Part shown: positions 37,005 to 48,562 of the stretch, in pieces
How positions within the stretch are numbered: position 1 is the first letter of the stretch
How the letters are laid out: each line of letters begins with the position of its first letter
Source: Boothiomyces macroporosus
Lineage: Eukaryota > Chytridiomycota > Chytridiomycetes > Rhizophydiales > Terramycetaceae
Direction of reading: 5' to 3'
NCBI GenBank assembly: GCA_027604185.1
Contig: JADGKB010000103.1
Location: forward strand, 1 to 49,165
DNA: 49,165 nt
Position numbers and translations under genes: made by a program
Notes under the pieces: model-generated
Databases searched by the model: none
Told to the model about the DNA's origin: nothing
What the model saw: the letters and a program-made list of their open reading frames with translations, nothing else

Positions 37005-37553
37005 TCAGGCATATATATCGAGGTCTGCAGTCTGTTCCCAAAGCGGCACCAGCAATTCCTTTGCAATTTTGTCAAACCCGAGTGCGTCCAGGCAATCAAA
37101 GGTGGACATGTCTTTTGACGCAATTTCCCACAATGCTACAACTTCCCCTTTTATAACAATTGGCAAAATCAGCATTGATTCAGTTGGCTTGACACTTGCC
37201 GCATACTTCCGGTAATCCCTTGTCGTTTCAAAAAGATGGGTCTTTTTAGTTCTAATTGCAATTCCGTGTAGTCCTTCGCCCCATTCGTGAGACTCTTTTC
37301 CACAGGGTCCTTGGAAAGGACCAATATAGTATTTCTTCTTATTGGCTTTACTCTGGATATAGAATGCAGTGTACCAGCATTCCCAGTCGGAAAATTCGTA
37401 CAAATCAAACACCTCTGCAACGATTCTGGCCAAGTTCGATGCCAAAGGCAGACTGACATTAATCAGCCTTTTTATATTGTCGTACATTTCCTTTGTATGG
37501 GCTTCTTTATTGTAGGAGGACTGCTTTCGTTTCCGTTCATGGCTTATTGGCAT
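37005..37553 (-). CDS. GAF-domain protein, fRMsr paralog lacking catalytic cysteines
   Basis: 182 aa from the ATG at 37553 (MPISHERKRKQSS). A single GAF domain aligns with the fRMsr-type gene at 38720..39250 (YYIGPFQGPCGKE versus ILGPFQGKVACSI; SMLILPIVIKGEVVALWEI versus EIVIPIMVDGNCVMLLDI). The cysteines in GVCGTAA and HITCDYAS are replaced here (GLHGIAI; AASVKPTES). Therefore probably not a reductase, but a ligand-binding or partner GAF protein. Alternatively a different GAF family. Confidence 0.72.
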   Translation of the reverse strand: MPISHERKRKQSSYNKEAHTKEMYDNIKRLINVSLPLASNLARIVAEVFDLYEFSDWECWYTAFYIQSKANKKKYYIGPFQGPCGKESHEWGEGLHGIAIRTKKTHLFETTRDYRKYAASVKPTESMLILPIVIKGEVVALWEIASKDMSTFDCLDALGFDKIAKELLVPLWEQTADLDIYA

Positions 37554-37830
37554 GCTTGTATTTTGCAAACTTTTTGAGACGAAACAGCCTTTCTAAATTT
37601 GGATTTTCTTGCCTTTTCCAGCATAGAGAAGAATAAGTAGACAGTCGCATCCTATTGTAGAGACTCTTCACTAACCAGTTACTCCCATAGTATACGTGTA
37701 AAGGGAGCTTTGAAATTTCAACTTTTGCATCCATCATCTCGCAAGTTGCAATGAAGCATACTGCATTAAAATGCAGCAAGTGGCGATGAGTATCTGGGTG
37801 ATATCTGCCCATTTTGATGTGAATTAGCAT
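37537..37830 (-). CDS. Hypothetical ORF of ~97 aa
   Basis: Reading frame from MLIHIKMGRYHPDTHRHLLH to a stop 17 nt inside the next gene. It has mixed, protein-like composition (VEISKLPLHVYYGSNWLVKS) and a basic end (LKKFAKYKHANKP), but no family is recognised, and no clean upstream ATG or intron join was found. The frame remains open upstream to about 37854 without an ATG. It may be part of a spliced gene or simply an open frame in the GAF gene's upstream region. Confidence 0.35.
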   Translation of the reverse strand: MLIHIKMGRYHPDTHRHLLHFNAVCFIATCEMMDAKVEISKLPLHVYYGSNWLVKSLYNRMRLSTYSSLCWKRQENPNLERLFRLKKFAKYKHANKP

Positions 37831-38003
37831 ATCCTTGAGTAGGGTAAAACTCACGTCTACCGTCCATCTTTCGAGCAGAAGCCTGAGTTCAGATCAACGC
37901 TTTTCAGCACTGTATTACGTCACCTCACTCGCTTTCGGCATTACATCAGGTGAAATGTAGTGGCGTACAAGTTATTTCTCATATCTTTTTTTTCTCTAGG
38001 AAA

Positions 38004-38695
38004 ATGTCCATTCCACCAGAATTGCACAACCCACTCAGACTTGGATCAACTGCACCTAATTTTGAAGCAGAAACAACCCATGGTGTGATTGATTTTCATG
38101 AATGGAAAAAAAACACTTGGGCGATCCTGTTTTCTCACCCCGAAGATTTTACTCCAGTTTGTACAACTGAATTGGGGGAGTTTGCCAAGCTGCATTCTGA
38201 ATTTACTAAACGAAGAGTTAAAATCATTGGATTGTCGTGTGATAGTGTAGAACGCCATCACAAGTGGATTTTGGATATTAATGAAACGCAAAACTGTACT
38301 GTAAAATTCCCAATTATTGCAGACCCAGACAGAAAGGTTGCCGTGTTGTACGATATGTTGGATCATCAGGATGCGACTAATATTGACAAGAAAGGAATGC
38401 CGCTGACTGTTCGCTCAGTCTTCTTTTTGGATCCATTACACAAAATTCGCGCCCAAATCACCTACCCTGCGTCAACTGGAAGGAACTTCAATGAAATATT
38501 AAGAGTGATGGACTCATTGCAGTTGTGTAATAGTAAAAAGGTAGCTACGCCTGCCAACTGGAAACCTGGGTACGATGTTATTGTACACAATTCGCTCAAC
38601 GACCAGCAAGCCAGAGAGGTAAATATCATTAACAATAGTTGTTCCCAGATATGAAAGTGGTCAAACCATATCTTCGATATACTGAACTCCAATAA
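38004..38695 (+). CDS. 1-Cys peroxiredoxin (PRDX6-like)
   Basis: 223 aa after removing intron 38619..38638 (20 nt), which turns a false ending into the conserved family tail LFPDMKVVKPYLRYTELQ. The peroxidatic cysteine is in HPEDFTPVCTTELGEF, and the Prx6-type C-terminal domain (ATPANWKPGYDVIV) is present. Reduces hydrogen peroxide and lipid hydroperoxides. Start at MSIPPELHNPLRL; a leader-like sequence ending TTTCTCTAGG just upstream may be a 5'-UTR intron. Convergent with the fRMsr gene, 24 nt apart. Confidence 0.94.
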
Positions 38696-38719
38696 ATTTA
38701 TTAGATTTGATCGCTTCGA

Positions 38720-39250
38720 TTAGTAATCGACTTTTCTATTTTCAAGATATACTCGCTTCAGGAATTCTCCAAATTCCATGAGCCACTTCAAATCCACATC
38801 CCCAAATGTTCTGAATTCATAGGAATCAATGTCCAAGAGCATCACACAATTTCCATCCACCATAATTGGAATAACGATTTCACTGAGCGAGGCATAGTCG
38901 CAAGTGATATGTCCTACGTATGCGTGAGTGTCTGGAACTACTTCTGGTTTTCCATTTTTGGCTGCAGTTCCACAGACTCCTTTTCCGATTGGAATAATTG
39001 AGCAAGCTACTTTTCCTTGGAATGGACCCAATATAAATCTATTATTCAATATTTTGTCCCTCAAGTAAAAGCCGCTCCAGTTGACTGGGATTTCGTTATC
39101 CTTGAACGCATAAAACAGGAGCGCTGAAAAGTTGGACAAGTTGGCGATGAATGGCAACTTGGGGTCGTACAATGACTGCGCAGTTTCGAGCAAATCCTGA
39201 TAGAATTCATCTCTAGAACTCTTTTTTTCAAACGTCTTGATTGGAGCCAT
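38720..39250 (-). CDS. Free methionine-(R)-sulfoxide reductase (GAF)
   Basis: 176 aa, intronless. GAF-type reductase with all family cysteines: ILGPFQGKVACSIIPIGKGV, CGTAAKNG and GHITCDYASLSEIVIP. Reduces free methionine-R-sulfoxide using thioredoxin, as yeast YKL069W does. The neighbouring peroxiredoxin, the degenerate GAF paralog and the sulfhydrylase make this a sulfur and redox neighbourhood. Confidence 0.92.
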   Translation of the reverse strand: MAPIKTFEKKSSRDEFYQDLLETAQSLYDPKLPFIANLSNFSALLFYAFKDNEIPVNWSGFYLRDKILNNRFILGPFQGKVACSIIPIGKGVCGTAAKNGKPEVVPDTHAYVGHITCDYASLSEIVIPIMVDGNCVMLLDIDSYEFRTFGDVDLKWLMEFGEFLKRVYLENRKVDY

Positions 39251-39453
39251 AGTGAAAAAATCATGCGCTGTAATTTTCCATTAAAATTCCAAATTGGGAC
39301 ATTGTCGCTTGAAGGAACAGCTTCCTGGAGATAAAAATCAACTAGTTTCAATCATTGCTCTCCTGGATATTGATAGTATCGTAATTGTAGGAAAGTTGAA
39401 ATTCAATGATCTGAATGGGCGAATCACCACAATGGGTGGCCAATATGGTATAA

Positions 39454-40842
<1,389 letters not shown>

Positions 40843-40870
40843 AATAAATTGTATTTTTGTGTTTATTTGA

Positions 40871-41886
40871 TTACAAGATTGAACCAAATCCAAAAGTGCG
40901 CTTGAGAGAGTTCCAGTAATAATTAGTCCAGTTTTGTTCGGTAGAATTCTTTTCTCCGATTGGAACATCCTTTTGGACAAGTTTTAGCTCAGTACTGTCG
41001 GATCCTTGCTTGAATTCAATAGTGACATGAGAATAATGTTCAGATGGCCATTGCTTTAGTCTCCATTTCATCACAATCTTTTGATTTGGAACCTATCATT
41101 AGCAAAGCTTACAAGTTCAAGAATAGTGCCAGTAACATTTCCGCCAAATAGGACAAAGCTGCTTCCAACTTTTTCTTGAATATCAGCATTTGATCTGGTC
41201 CAAATCTGCACTCGCGCTTGATTCAAAAGGGAGACGTATAAATCCGCGGCAGTGCATTGGAATTCTACTGTCTGTTGGATGGTAACTAATCCTCCAACTA
41301 CTTTGGTTTTATCAGACTTTTCCACAGCCAACGCAGCGACAGGCGGCTTTGGGTTATAAGTTTGCAATACTGGATGGCCTTTCATTTCATGATCTGGGAT
41401 GAAAACGTCCTTATGGTGGGCATTCATCAAATCTTTTGAAAAATCAGTGAATTTGGTCTTTAGAATAGGGGTCAAATGGGTGCGAACCACTGCTTTGATG
41501 TCCTCCTTTTCCCTGTTTCCGGATTCCAATTCGATATCAAATACCAGGTCATCTACATGTGTGTCATGCATAAATTCTGGCATCACAATTTTGCCAGTTG
41601 CTTCAGTACCATTGGCGTTTGTTCCTTTCCATTTCAATTTTAATTGCAAATCAAAAATATTAATGACCTGTCCTTTTCTTTGATTCAAATCACAGTCGCC
41701 GGTAACATCTGTAACTTCGGATATAGATACTGAGGTACCGTTGTGATCAACAGAGATATTGGTTAATCTTTCTACGAAATAATCTTTGGCCCAAGGCAAG
41801 CAATTCTTGTCTACCCAGTGCCTATGATTAGATTCAATTTACCAGTTGTTGACGTTCTTCCAGTTGGTTCCAGTGTTGACAGACAT
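40871..41886 (-). CDS. AHA1: AHA1, Hsp90 ATPase activator
   Basis: 324 aa after removing introns 41822..41842 (21 nt) and 41093..41112 (20 nt). The N-terminal Aha1 domain begins WKNVNNWHWVDKN, the hallmark that contacts the Hsp90 middle domain; the C-terminal AHSA1 domain follows (TAADLYVSLLNQARVQIWTR, FGGNVTGTILELVPNQKIVM, KWRLKQWPSEHYSHVTIEF). It stimulates the Hsp90 ATPase in the cytosol. Both introns are needed to restore conserved residues at the junctions. Confidence 0.95.
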
Positions 41887-42107
41887 TTTTGGCCTTTGAT
41901 TTTCTCAAGGTCTTTTTAAGCCAACATCAAAGTCACGTGATAGAACAGTATGGAATTTTACCTCTTGGATCGAGTTATGAAAACAGAACGAATGGGGTAA
42001 TCTTTTATTTGATTATTGTGCGGTTTGCCATTGTGCTGTGAATGAATAGCGAGGGCTAGGGCTCGTTTTACTTTTCGCGTATTTAATAGAATATAATTTA
42101 TGAATCA

Positions 42108-45100
42108 ATGAGGTTCTTTGGAAAGCAGAAACTCTTGCCATATTTTGAAACCTCTCTAATACAACAGATCGAATTCGATAAGCAACGCGAATTAAAATTG
42201 CAAACTACCCAGGATAAGCCAAACGTCCCAAAAATATTACAGGCATTCATAGAGTATTTCAATAATCCAAGCAGTACATTTAGTCTTTAATTGTTAGTAC
42301 TGGAGACTGAAGGGCTGTTCCGGACTACAGGATCATTGAAATCTGTCAGATTACTAAAAGAGGAGATTGAAAAAAGTAGCCAATAGTTAACCAAAGCCGG
42401 CGTAATAGCTTTCAATGCGCCTGAAATTGAAATAATAACTGTCGCTTCATTGATGAAATTATGGCTCAGAGAGTTGACAGATGGCGTGATTCCCAAGGAA
42501 TTATTTGACACTTTTGACGCTGCCACAGGTAGAAGGAAAGTAATACAAGGATCTATAGAGGACACAGCAATTGCATTACAAAGATTGGGAAATATTAGTT
42601 ACGAGACACTAAAATATATCGTGAAATTCTTGATTACACTGATATCATACTCTGAAAAGAACAAAATGGTAATCAAAAATGTATGTATCGTATTTGGGCC
42701 AACGCTATTCAAATGCCCTTCGGATTGCCCCGATGACGGGTCGCCATCGTCCAATTATATGAACGAAAGCTTGAAAACCTCCATGATGCTCAAATTTATA
42801 ATTGAAAACCAAGAAAAATTATTTATTAATGACGAATACCGATTAGTAAAAGAAAAGGAAAGGGTTGTCGACATTGATGAATCAAATAATATCAAGAAGT
42901 CAAATTCAGTCGAAAGTCTGTCTTCAGAGTACGTCAACCTAATATTAGAGCATTCGAAAGAGATGTGAAATTTACCCAAAATCAACATCAAGAGATAAAC
43001 AAGCTGGTAAAATCTACCGTGGCATCATTCATTAATAGTAAATTGAATCGATCATCGTCTTTTACAACAAAGAAAGAGGACAGTATGAAAGAAGAGGAGC
43101 CAGAGAAAGTAACTGGGGAAAAAGAAGTATTTCAGGGCTAATGTAGAAAATGACGAAAAAAAAGTCGTTTTCATTTAGTTTGAAACGGTCTAAATCGCAA
43201 ATAAAGGACAAGGAAACAAAAGACAAGGAAGTAAAAGACAAGGTAGAATTGAAAGACGCTCCAATGCTTTTATCTCCACTTTCTAACGCGTAACTATCAA
43301 CTAAAGTAGCATTTCAGCTGTACTCTACGACGATACCCCACCAGATGTAGTCCAGCCCAAAATCAAAGAAAAAGGATCCAGAGATGATTTGCTCAAATCG
43401 ACAGAATTATTGGCGCAAATAAAGGAAAAAACTTCTCTTGAGAATGTCCGGGTGCAAGGAGAACACTCTATTACTGCTGAACCAATCATCCCAATTGCTG
43501 CTACCAACAACATAATTGTATTACCTTCTGATGTGGATAATTCTGCATCTCCTGAACTCCCAGTGTCTACTCCAAAATTCAAAAGAGTAGGAAAGTCGAT
43601 ACCCAAGCTGAATACAAGTGGTGGGACCTTACTTGCCCCAATTGATAAAAAATTTGATGCACTTACGCCAATATCCCCAGCAAATATGCTACTATCTGAT
43701 GCAAGTACACCAACAACTTCTGTAGTATTGAATTTCAATACAGAATTAAAACCTCCAAAGCGACCTCCCCCAGCAACCCCAGCAACTGCAGGGCAAACTT
43801 CTCCAAAATACCTTCCCGGTACGAGAGTAAGGTCTAGTTCGCTGACAAAAACTATTCAATCAATGTCAGATATTTCTACAACGTCAGAAGCAGCCCCTTC
43901 ACCATCAAAAGGAATCAGCAAACTTCAATATGGAAGGTCCACATATGGGAGTGCTGAGCAACTAACAACTCCAATCAAATATTCTCCAGCAACACCCGGT
44001 AGTGCCTTTATTACAGACTTTTCAACAGCCATTACTCCAACAGAGCATAGAAACAAATTGTCCAATCATTTGCCAGAGATGCCAGCAAGACCTGCACCTC
44101 CGCCGCCAATGGATCAAATACAATCACCTACAGTGCCTGCATCTCCAAAGAGAGAACAGCATCTATCATTCCTGCCAGCTTCTCCTGTAACAAAGAAAAA
44201 GTCTCCACTAAGCCCAAGTGTAACAAACTTTTCAGAACCTCGGGTTCTTTCATTCTTGCCAAACTCAAATTCATCAGATAACATGGAACAAAAGAAACAT
44301 TCAAGCAAATCAGAGGAAGGTAATTCATGTTAATTCAGGCTCACCTCCATTAATACAAACGATTGTAAGGAATAGGTCTAAGAAGCTGAAAAAAGTAGAG
44401 ATAGAAAAGAAGGAGAATATAGAAGATGCTAAATCTCCAAAAAGCTTGTCACCATCAAAAAGTTTTGGAACGTTCTCGGATCCTCAAACAAATGAAGCAA
44501 ACGAACAAACAGACCAATTCACACCACTCCAAAGTAAAATCAATTCATCTACACTAATTCTGGCAGACAAATCCCCAATTAACTTATCGCAAGATTTATT
44601 CAAGAAATCAAAGTCACAGTTATCCAGAGATGATATAAAGGAAGTTAAAGAAACATTTAGAACTTTACAGAATATGGTAAAGGAAAGCAAGTGCTCTGAA
44701 AGTGATCTGGCGCAATACAAATCGTTAAAGAAAGTAATCAAGAGTAAGTATATCTTAATTTAGCGTGGCAACAATCTGAAACAAAGATACCGCAATTATC
44801 ACCGACACTACCGCCAGAACAAGATGAGCTTTGTAAATTAAAAGAAGAGAAAAATAGAGTTAAAAGAGAATTGGCAGAGCTTAAAGATACAGTCGCGCAG
44901 AAAAAAGACGGAATAATGGTAATTGGTTTCTTACGAGATACCCAAAGAACACAAACAACTCTTGAAATCGCTTTACGAAAGATACTGTGAATTAAAAGGA
45001 CAGATAGAGAAATTAGAACCAGGCGATGAGCGGTATAGTCAGTTGAAGCAACGAAAGAGGGAACTACAGGAAAAGATTCATCAGTACCAAGAGGAATTTC

Positions 45101-45230
45101 AGAATATTAACGGGCATCCGATTCAAACTGTTCAAGATATCGAGCCTTTGAAGCAAGAGTATAGCGAGTATAAAGTAAACGGGTTTTAACTCAGGCGATT
45201 AAAAAGGAACTTGAAAATTATCAAAAGTAG
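42108..45230 (+). CDS. RhoGAP protein with FAM13-like C-terminus
   Basis: 979 aa after removing nine introns: 42274..42297, 42376..42396, 42929..42948, 43127..43146, 43290..43309, 44320..44338, 44744..44763, 44919..44937, 45175..45194. The RhoGAP domain near residues 35-230 has the arginine finger in LETEGLFRTTGS and KNVCIVFGPTLFKCP. A long Ser/Pro-rich disordered middle with KDKE repeats follows. The C-terminal coiled region (IPKEHKQLLKSLYERYCELK, YQEEFQNINGHPIQ, YSEYKAIKKELE) matches the FAM13 end domain. It should switch off a Rho GTPase, possibly one that activates the formin. Short proline runs such as RPAPPPPMDQ are uninterrupted. Confidence 0.88.
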
Positions 45231-45878
45231 TGTATATAGAATAAAGATAGTGTAATCTGTTTAAAGTCCAGCACTGTTATCACTTGTGTAAATAGATAAG
45301 CCTATCAGGATGGAATCGCCTACGCATTGACATTACAAGTGTTGGACCAAGACTTATACCAATAATCAGATTTCAAAAGTATTAATATATATATTGTACG
45401 TACGCATTGCTTGGAGCAAGAGTGACATCGGGCATGTCAGGTATAACGGCAGATCCAGCTACCACGTATGGCGAAGTCATTACAAAATAAACAAAGAGGA
45501 GGATACTACAAGTCAGGACTGTCTCTATGTGATAGTTGGGCATGACTTTTGATTTCATGAAGAGTATTTATACTTTCCTCGGCCAACAAAAACCATTCCT
45601 GAAAAACGTTTACAAAACGTTTCAAATCCAGACTATATCAACAGTTCTATTCAATTTATCAATTTGAACGCTATTAAACTTTTGGATCATGAGACTATTA
45701 CAGTCAGCTGTTTTCTATTCAAAAAAATAAATTACATTCACATGGCAATAAAAGAATTGCAAATTAGAAATACAAAGTATAAATAGAGGTCAAAACAGCT
45801 TATAAATATAAAACTGAATTTTTTTCATTTGTTTTATCAACAGATAAAAAATTGAAACAAGGACCCCAAATCGACCAT
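45231..45878. other. Gene-poor interval
   Basis: About 650 AT-rich nucleotides between the RhoGAP stop and the DUF1752-like gene. The only candidate is a small minus-strand ORF, listed separately. No tRNA-like or repeat structure was seen. Confidence 0.5.
45382..45558 (-). CDS. Hypothetical 58-aa single-pass membrane protein
   Basis: ATG to TAA frame of 59 codons, too short for most ORF calls. One strong hydrophobic segment (TVLTCSILLFVYFVMTSPYV) preceded by a short basic head (MKSKVMPNYHIE) and followed by a proline-rich tail. Typical of tiny ER or mitochondrial membrane subunits, but I do not recognise it. It could also be chance. Confidence 0.4.
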   Translation of the reverse strand: MKSKVMPNYHIETVLTCSILLFVYFVMTSPYVVAGSAVIPDMPDVTLAPSNAYVQYIY

Positions 45879-46344
45879 ATGACATTTTCCCCAAAAAAGA
45901 TGGATGAAAGGATTTCGCAAGTAGAGCAAGCAGAGCATGTCGATTACTTTCACCATGATTTCAATAACTTTGATCTCCATGAAACCTGGAAACAAGCTAC
46001 AAAAGTAAAGGACAATATCGACAATGGAAGGAGGTTTGTTTTTCTAATATAGGTTTGAAAATGCTTGTTGGAGAAAGTTTTTTCAACAGAAATTCAATTT
46101 GAAAAAGATTAATCCTTCTGATTTGAATTGGCACAAGGATGCTGATTCTTGCTGGCTGTACGGTCCTTATTTGCCTGCAAACAAGCAACAGCATGGTGTA
46201 GAGATTACTAGAGTAGTGAATAATAAGAGAATATTAAAGAGAAAGTCTGATCCTGCTGGTTTAGCTGCTTTTATGAAGAATCTACCAGAGCAAAAGGATG
46301 AAACAAAGGATCAATTATTGGTTACAGGCGGGATTTCATTCTAA
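45879..46344 (+). CDS. DUF1752-like fungal regulatory protein
   Basis: 148 aa after removing intron 46034..46052 (19 nt). The junction restores DNGRRFENACWRKFFQQK, which resembles the NGRRLENLSWRLW motif of the fungal DUF1752 domain found in nitrogen and PP1-linked regulators. A second conserved-looking motif follows (NNKRILKRKSDPAGLAAF). An N-terminal acidic, histidine-rich segment precedes it. Start at MTFSPKKMDERISQ. Role unknown; the domain match is by motif only. Confidence 0.68.
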
Positions 46345-46679
46345 TATTGCAAATATAAATTATTCTTTTTTTAAATATTATCTAGTTGCTAAGGGCTAAT
46401 ATAGTAGTGTTAATATAGTAGGGTTGGCTAGGGTTAGTTTGCTAGGGATGCAAGATTAAAAGGACATTTAGAGGCAAGATGATAAAGCATATACTCGATA
46501 ATGGACTACAAGGTTAAATGGTCCAGAACCAATCATTTTCCTGTATTCATTACTGTGGTGAATTAATCCAGAAGTTTAAAATATCTATCGTCTAGAGGCT
46601 AAATGAAACCAGTAAACACTCCAATCAAACTGTAAAAGAATCCAAAAAGAGCACCAATTCAATAATCCAATAAACTCTA
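46345..46679. other. Intergenic stretch with CTAGGG/TAGTAGGG low-complexity
   Basis: 335 nt with a short low-complexity run of gctaatatag, tagtagggtt and ctagggttag around 46390..46450. No coding frame or RNA gene was seen. The run is not a regular telomere-type repeat. Confidence 0.45.
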
Positions 46680-46934
46680 TTAAGTATAAACCATGAACCG
46701 CTGCCTTCCATGCCACATAAAATCCATATTAAAATCAACCAAACACCTCTGCCCAGTGAGTTCATTCCCATACAAATAACACGAATTAAAAAATATCAGC
46801 AATACAATTCCCGTACAATACAAACAAGGTTTCAACTCCAAATAAACCAATAATAGAAACAGCAATAGTATAAATATAGAGTACTGTGGGTATGGTATCA
46901 TGAAAAAGTAAATGAAGGGTGCAAAACAAATCAT
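46680..46934 (-). CDS. Hypothetical small membrane protein (84 aa)
   Basis: ATG to TAA. Two or three hydrophobic segments (YSIFILLLFLLLVYLEL; CTGIVLLIFFNSCYL) with a cysteine-containing C-terminal loop (QRCLVDFNMDFMWHGR). Unrecognised family. Its ATG is only 15 nt from the divergent ALKBH7-like ATG, so one of the two transcripts must begin inside the other gene or have almost no leader; this lowers confidence. Confidence 0.5.
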   Translation of the reverse strand: MICFAPFIYFFMIPYPQYSIFILLLFLLLVYLELKPCLYCTGIVLLIFFNSCYLYGNELTGQRCLVDFNMDFMWHGRQRFMVYT

Positions 46935-46949
46935 TAGATTTTGAAAAAA

Positions 46950-47483
46950 ATGAAGTATTTGAAAAACTTGAAAATTATTAGAAACTTTATAAGTGATGGG
47001 GAAGCGGATTCGCTAGTTAAATTATGCGACCGCAAGTTGAATAGAATCAGTAGGAACTATCAGCAAAACCATTTTGATTCTGTAATCAACAGCTATAGAG
47101 AATGCACTTTTTCAGATTTTCCAAATACTGAATTGTTGGATAGAATGAAAAGAGAAGCTTTTCTGTTTAGTGGAAGGAAAGAGTATCAGCATCCGCATAT
47201 TCTAGATTTACATAAAGACGGAGTTATTAGTGCACATGTGGATAATATTAATGCTTTTGGCAAAGTTATATGTGGATTATGTTTGCTCTCCGATTGTGTC
47301 ATGATATTTAAAAAGAACAATCAGGAGGTATTTAGAGTATTGCTGGAAAAGAATTGTTTATATATACAAAAGGATGATACTAGGTTTGACCTGTCGCATG
47401 AGATTCCTAGAGAGGCAGAGATTGATGGGAAATTGATTCGAAAAGATAGGCGCATATCTATCATGCTCAGAGACATAATATAA
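46950..47483 (+). CDS. ALKBH7-like 2OG-Fe(II) dioxygenase
   Basis: 177 aa, intronless, start MKYLKNLKIIRNFI. AlkB-fold landmarks: LDLHKDGVISAHVDNINAFG, containing the metal-binding H-x-D, then SHEI with the second histidine, and the 2-oxoglutarate arginine in KDRRISIMLRD. Short and without a nucleic-acid lid, like ALKBH7, a mitochondrial member. Catalytic residues are intact, so activity is expected; the substrate is unknown. Confidence 0.83.
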   Translation: MKYLKNLKIIRNFISDGEADSLVKLCDRKLNRISRNYQQNHFDSVINSYRECTFSDFPNTELLDRMKREAFLFSGRKEYQHPHILDLHKDGVISAHVDNINAFGKVICGLCLLSDCVMIFKKNNQEVFRVLLEKNCLYIQKDDTRFDLSHEIPREAEIDGKLIRKDRRISIMLRDII

Positions 47484-47595
47484 TCCATTAAATTGCTTTT
47501 GACCCAAAGAAGTAATTAGTCCTCTCTAACCAAAGAAAACTAGTGCTTTGCACAGAATTCTAATATTCTAGTTGCATAAAGTCTTTTTTTCAATC

Positions 47596-47808
47596 ATGAA
47601 TCTGGAAAACAACATTTTTGTAGAACTAATGGAATCACTAACAGACAACCAGAGCTTCAACAAACTCTCCAAAGTTAAAAAAGACTTGATTGAATTGCAG
47701 ACACAAATCAGTGGTTTAGAGAATATTGATAAATCAATTGATCAGCTGAAACAGATTGAATTGTTGTATAAAAACGTCTTGGAGAATAGGAATAAAGTAC
47801 AGTTTTAA
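47596..47808 (+). CDS. Hypothetical 70-aa coiled-coil protein
   Basis: ATG frame MNLENNIFVELMESLTDNQS to NRNKVQF, almost wholly amphipathic helix with heptad leucine/isoleucine spacing. It resembles small subunits of coiled-coil complexes, but no family is recognised. Its stop is 4 nt from that of the convergent prefoldin-like gene. Confidence 0.55.
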   Translation: MNLENNIFVELMESLTDNQSFNKLSKVKKDLIELQTQISGLENIDKSIDQLKQIELLYKNVLENRNKVQF

Positions 47809-47812
47809 TAGT

Positions 47813-48562
47813 TTATTCGGAGAAAGAGTCTTCTGGATTCGATAATAGATTTCTATCCAATAGTTTTTGTTTCATGCGGTTATATTCCACGGATATCTCT
47901 CTTCCCAACTGCGTCAAATCTTCCTCTTCTTCATCAAACACTCTCTCAACTACCAATTGCTTCATTACTGAATTTCTTTGGATTGGTTTTGGTTTTTCTA
48001 AGGATGGGATTTCTTTAATACTGTCTTGTTCACTGAATCTTACTTTCTTTTCTGATTTTTTAATGGCTGACTTTACAGGAACCGGATTTTGGTTCAATGT
48101 TGAACTACTACCGTTTGAATTCAAATCCTCATCCAGAGTAAGATCTTTGAATCGCTTGTCGATTTTAACATGATTAAAACTAAAATCTTCTTCTTCACTA
48201 GATAAGATCTCTATTTGGTTATCCATTTCTTCTTGTTGTTCCAACTCCAACATTCTCTGTAACATTTGCTTTTCAAAGTCTTGCAATTCCACTTTAACTG
48301 TTTTTGGTTCTTCCATTTGATAATGAATTACTTTTTGTGGGTACTCGTTTACTGGCTCTTTGATTTCGACTACTGGGTTGAGAGAATGGAGTTGCCCAAG
48401 CACAAATGTCTTTCTTCTGTTTAGAAACTGAATAATTTCAGACTGTGAAAGATTGTCAGCGAAATAACCTTCGCCTAGATAAATAGTAGAATACGACTTG
48501 TTTTCCATCATGTATTCTATTTCTGCTAGCTCTCTTTCGTATTTTGATATCAAGTCGTTCAT
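47813..48562 (-). CDS. Prefoldin/URI (Bud27)-like protein, N-terminally short
   Basis: 249 aa from MNDLISKYERELAEIEY. The segment STIYLGEGYFADNLSQSEII followed by QFLNRRKTFVLGQL is the second hairpin and helix of a prefoldin-alpha domain as in URI. The acidic middle and the KSAIKKSEKKVRFSEQDS motif also recall URI/Bud27, a partner of RNA polymerase subunit Rpb5. The first prefoldin helix and hairpin are missing; no upstream exon was found. Alternative: another DUF3835-type protein. Confidence 0.62.
   Translation of the reverse strand: MNDLISKYERELAEIEYMMENKSYSTIYLGEGYFADNLSQSEIIQFLNRRKTFVLGQLHSLNPVVEIKEPVNEYPQKVIHYQMEEPKTVKVELQDFEKQMLQRMLELEQQEEMDNQIEILSSEEEDFSFNHVKIDKRFKDLTLDEDLNSNGSSSTLNQNPVPVKSAIKKSEKKVRFSEQDSIKEIPSLEKPKPIQRNSVMKQLVVERVFDEEEEDLTQLGREISVEYNRMKQKLLDRNLLSNPEDSFSE

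Noticed and set aside
37554..37568. Upstream extension of the GAF gene to 37568
   Set aside because: The codon there is TTG; the first ATG is at 37553. Likewise 44923, 45852, 46941 and 47572 begin with TTG and were not used as starts.
42108..45230. Frameshifted pseudogene or several small genes (many stops in the RhoGAP region)
   Set aside because: Nine 19-24-nt GT-AG introns restore one 979-aa frame with a complete RhoGAP domain and FAM13-like end.
46390..46450. Telomeric or satellite repeat (ctagggttag, tagtagggtt)
   Set aside because: Irregular, under 60 nt, no constant period.
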